A stretch of 5,960 bases of DNA from Candidatus Thiodiazotropha taylori (GTDB taxonomy: Bacteria; Pseudomonadota; Gammaproteobacteria; Chromatiales; Chromatiaceae): NCBI GenBank assembly GCA_019100305.1, contig JAHRHW010000286.1:1-5960 (forward strand), written 5' to 3'. Below are positions 5,544 to 5,960 of this stretch, piece after piece; position 1 is the first letter of the stretch; every line of letters starts with the position of its first letter. The position numbers and the translations under genes are program-made. The notes under the pieces were generated by a model, which made no database searches, was not told the DNA's origin, and saw only the letters and a list, made by a program, of their open reading frames with translations.

Positions 5544-5960
5544 TCAATCCTGTTGATAGAAATGGTGCCATGGTGCGCCGCTACTGGCCTGTTGCAGGAC
5601 CTCGAGCAGGCGTGGTGAGGGGATCGCCTCTTGGGGAAAGATATTCTCAATCTTCAGTAGAAACCGACCAAACCCCGCACTCTGTTTGAAGTCGTAGCTG
5701 GCCGGATCCTGCCGGTGTCCGCAGTGGGGGCATTCAGCCTGTTGTTGAGGCTCCTGTTGCCAGTCGCTGATACGCTTTCGGCAGGCCTCACAGCGGGGTG
5801 GAAGAGTGTTTTTCCCGCTCAGCAGGATCGGTTCCGAATGTGGGCCGTCGACCCGCAAATGGCAAAATGGCTCTCCGCTCTCATCCGGTTCAAGTCGGAT
5901 GAAGGGTGAGCAGCCCATGAAGGTGATCAGCTGCATGAACATCTCACCCAGCAGATAGCC
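5544..5960 (-). CDS. Zinc-ribbon hypothetical protein (5' end outside window)
   Basis: The visible frame is open from the window edge to a TGA at 5546-5544. A Met at 5942 is available, but the six upstream codons (GYLLGE) read straight into it and look like protein, so the true start is probably beyond 5960. Counted from that Met, CEAC (51-54) and CPHC (71-74) form a CxxC-x16-CxxC zinc ribbon. Before it lies a hydrophobic stretch (MFMQLITFMGCSPFIRLEP, 1-19) followed by GEPFCHLRV. After it lies a conserved-looking tail (GFGRFLLKIENIFPQEAIPS, 90-109). No catalytic motif is visible. The role may be nucleic-acid or protein binding, but I cannot name a family. It converges on the cyclase gene from the opposite strand. 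Confidence 0.75.
   Translation of the reverse strand, partial: GYLLGEMFMQLITFMGCSPFIRLEPDESGEPFCHLRVDGPHSEPILLSGKNTLPPRCEACRKRISDWQQEPQQQAECPHCGHRQDPASYDFKQSAGFGRFLLKIENIFPQEAIPSPRLLEVLQQASSGAPWHHFYQQD

Noticed and set aside
5388..5689. Two plus-strand frames (5388-5618 and 5390-5689) after the cyclase
   Set aside because: They are antisense to the zinc-ribbon gene and the small frame behind it, lack ribosome-binding sites, and their translations show no domain.

Overview
This window looks like ordinary chromosome from a gammaproteobacterium. I would guess a sulfur-oxidising or Chromatiales-like lineage, but the sequence alone does not prove that. The reasons are the moderately GC-rich coding sequence, a diheme cytochrome c4, a PCu(A)C copper chaperone, a DgcP-like diguanylate cyclase and gammaproteobacterial-style spacing. 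I see no mobile element, CRISPR array, tRNA or rRNA.

Layout from left to right. The window opens inside a PCu(A)C copper chaperone gene (1-246, C-terminal part only). A 160-bp gap with a strong hairpin follows, then a 346-codon gene of the HIT/GalT nucleotidyltransferase-phosphorylase superfamily (407-1447). Its stop codon directly abuts the stop of a small convergent minus-strand gene of unknown function (1448-1678). That gene has a good sigma70-type promoter lying inside a nested inverted repeat. A 389-bp intergenic region (1679-2067) also carries a strong extended -10 promoter for the exported diheme cytochrome c4 (2074-2685), which ends in a textbook intrinsic terminator. After 222 noncoding bases comes a probable two-gene operon: a cytoplasmic endonuclease/exonuclease/phosphatase (EEP) family hydrolase (2964-3767) and a GGDEF diguanylate cyclase (3798-5336). 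On the minus strand at the right edge is a zinc-ribbon protein (5544 to beyond 5960). It is followed in the same frame, after a single TGA, by a 34-codon open frame with protein-like composition (5439-5543).

How the genes relate. The copper chaperone and cytochrome c4 both belong to the periplasmic side of respiration, where c4 passes electrons to terminal oxidases whose copper centres PCu(A)C proteins help to build. The EEP hydrolase and cyclase are probably co-transcribed. The order c4, EEP, GGDEF recalls the Pseudomonas cluster cc4-dsbA-EEP-dgcP (from memory), with dsbA absent here. I found no clear evidence of an undescribed multi-gene system. The best leads are the small frame behind the zinc-ribbon gene, the promoter embedded in a nested palindrome, and the HIT/GalT-type enzyme in an uninformative context.
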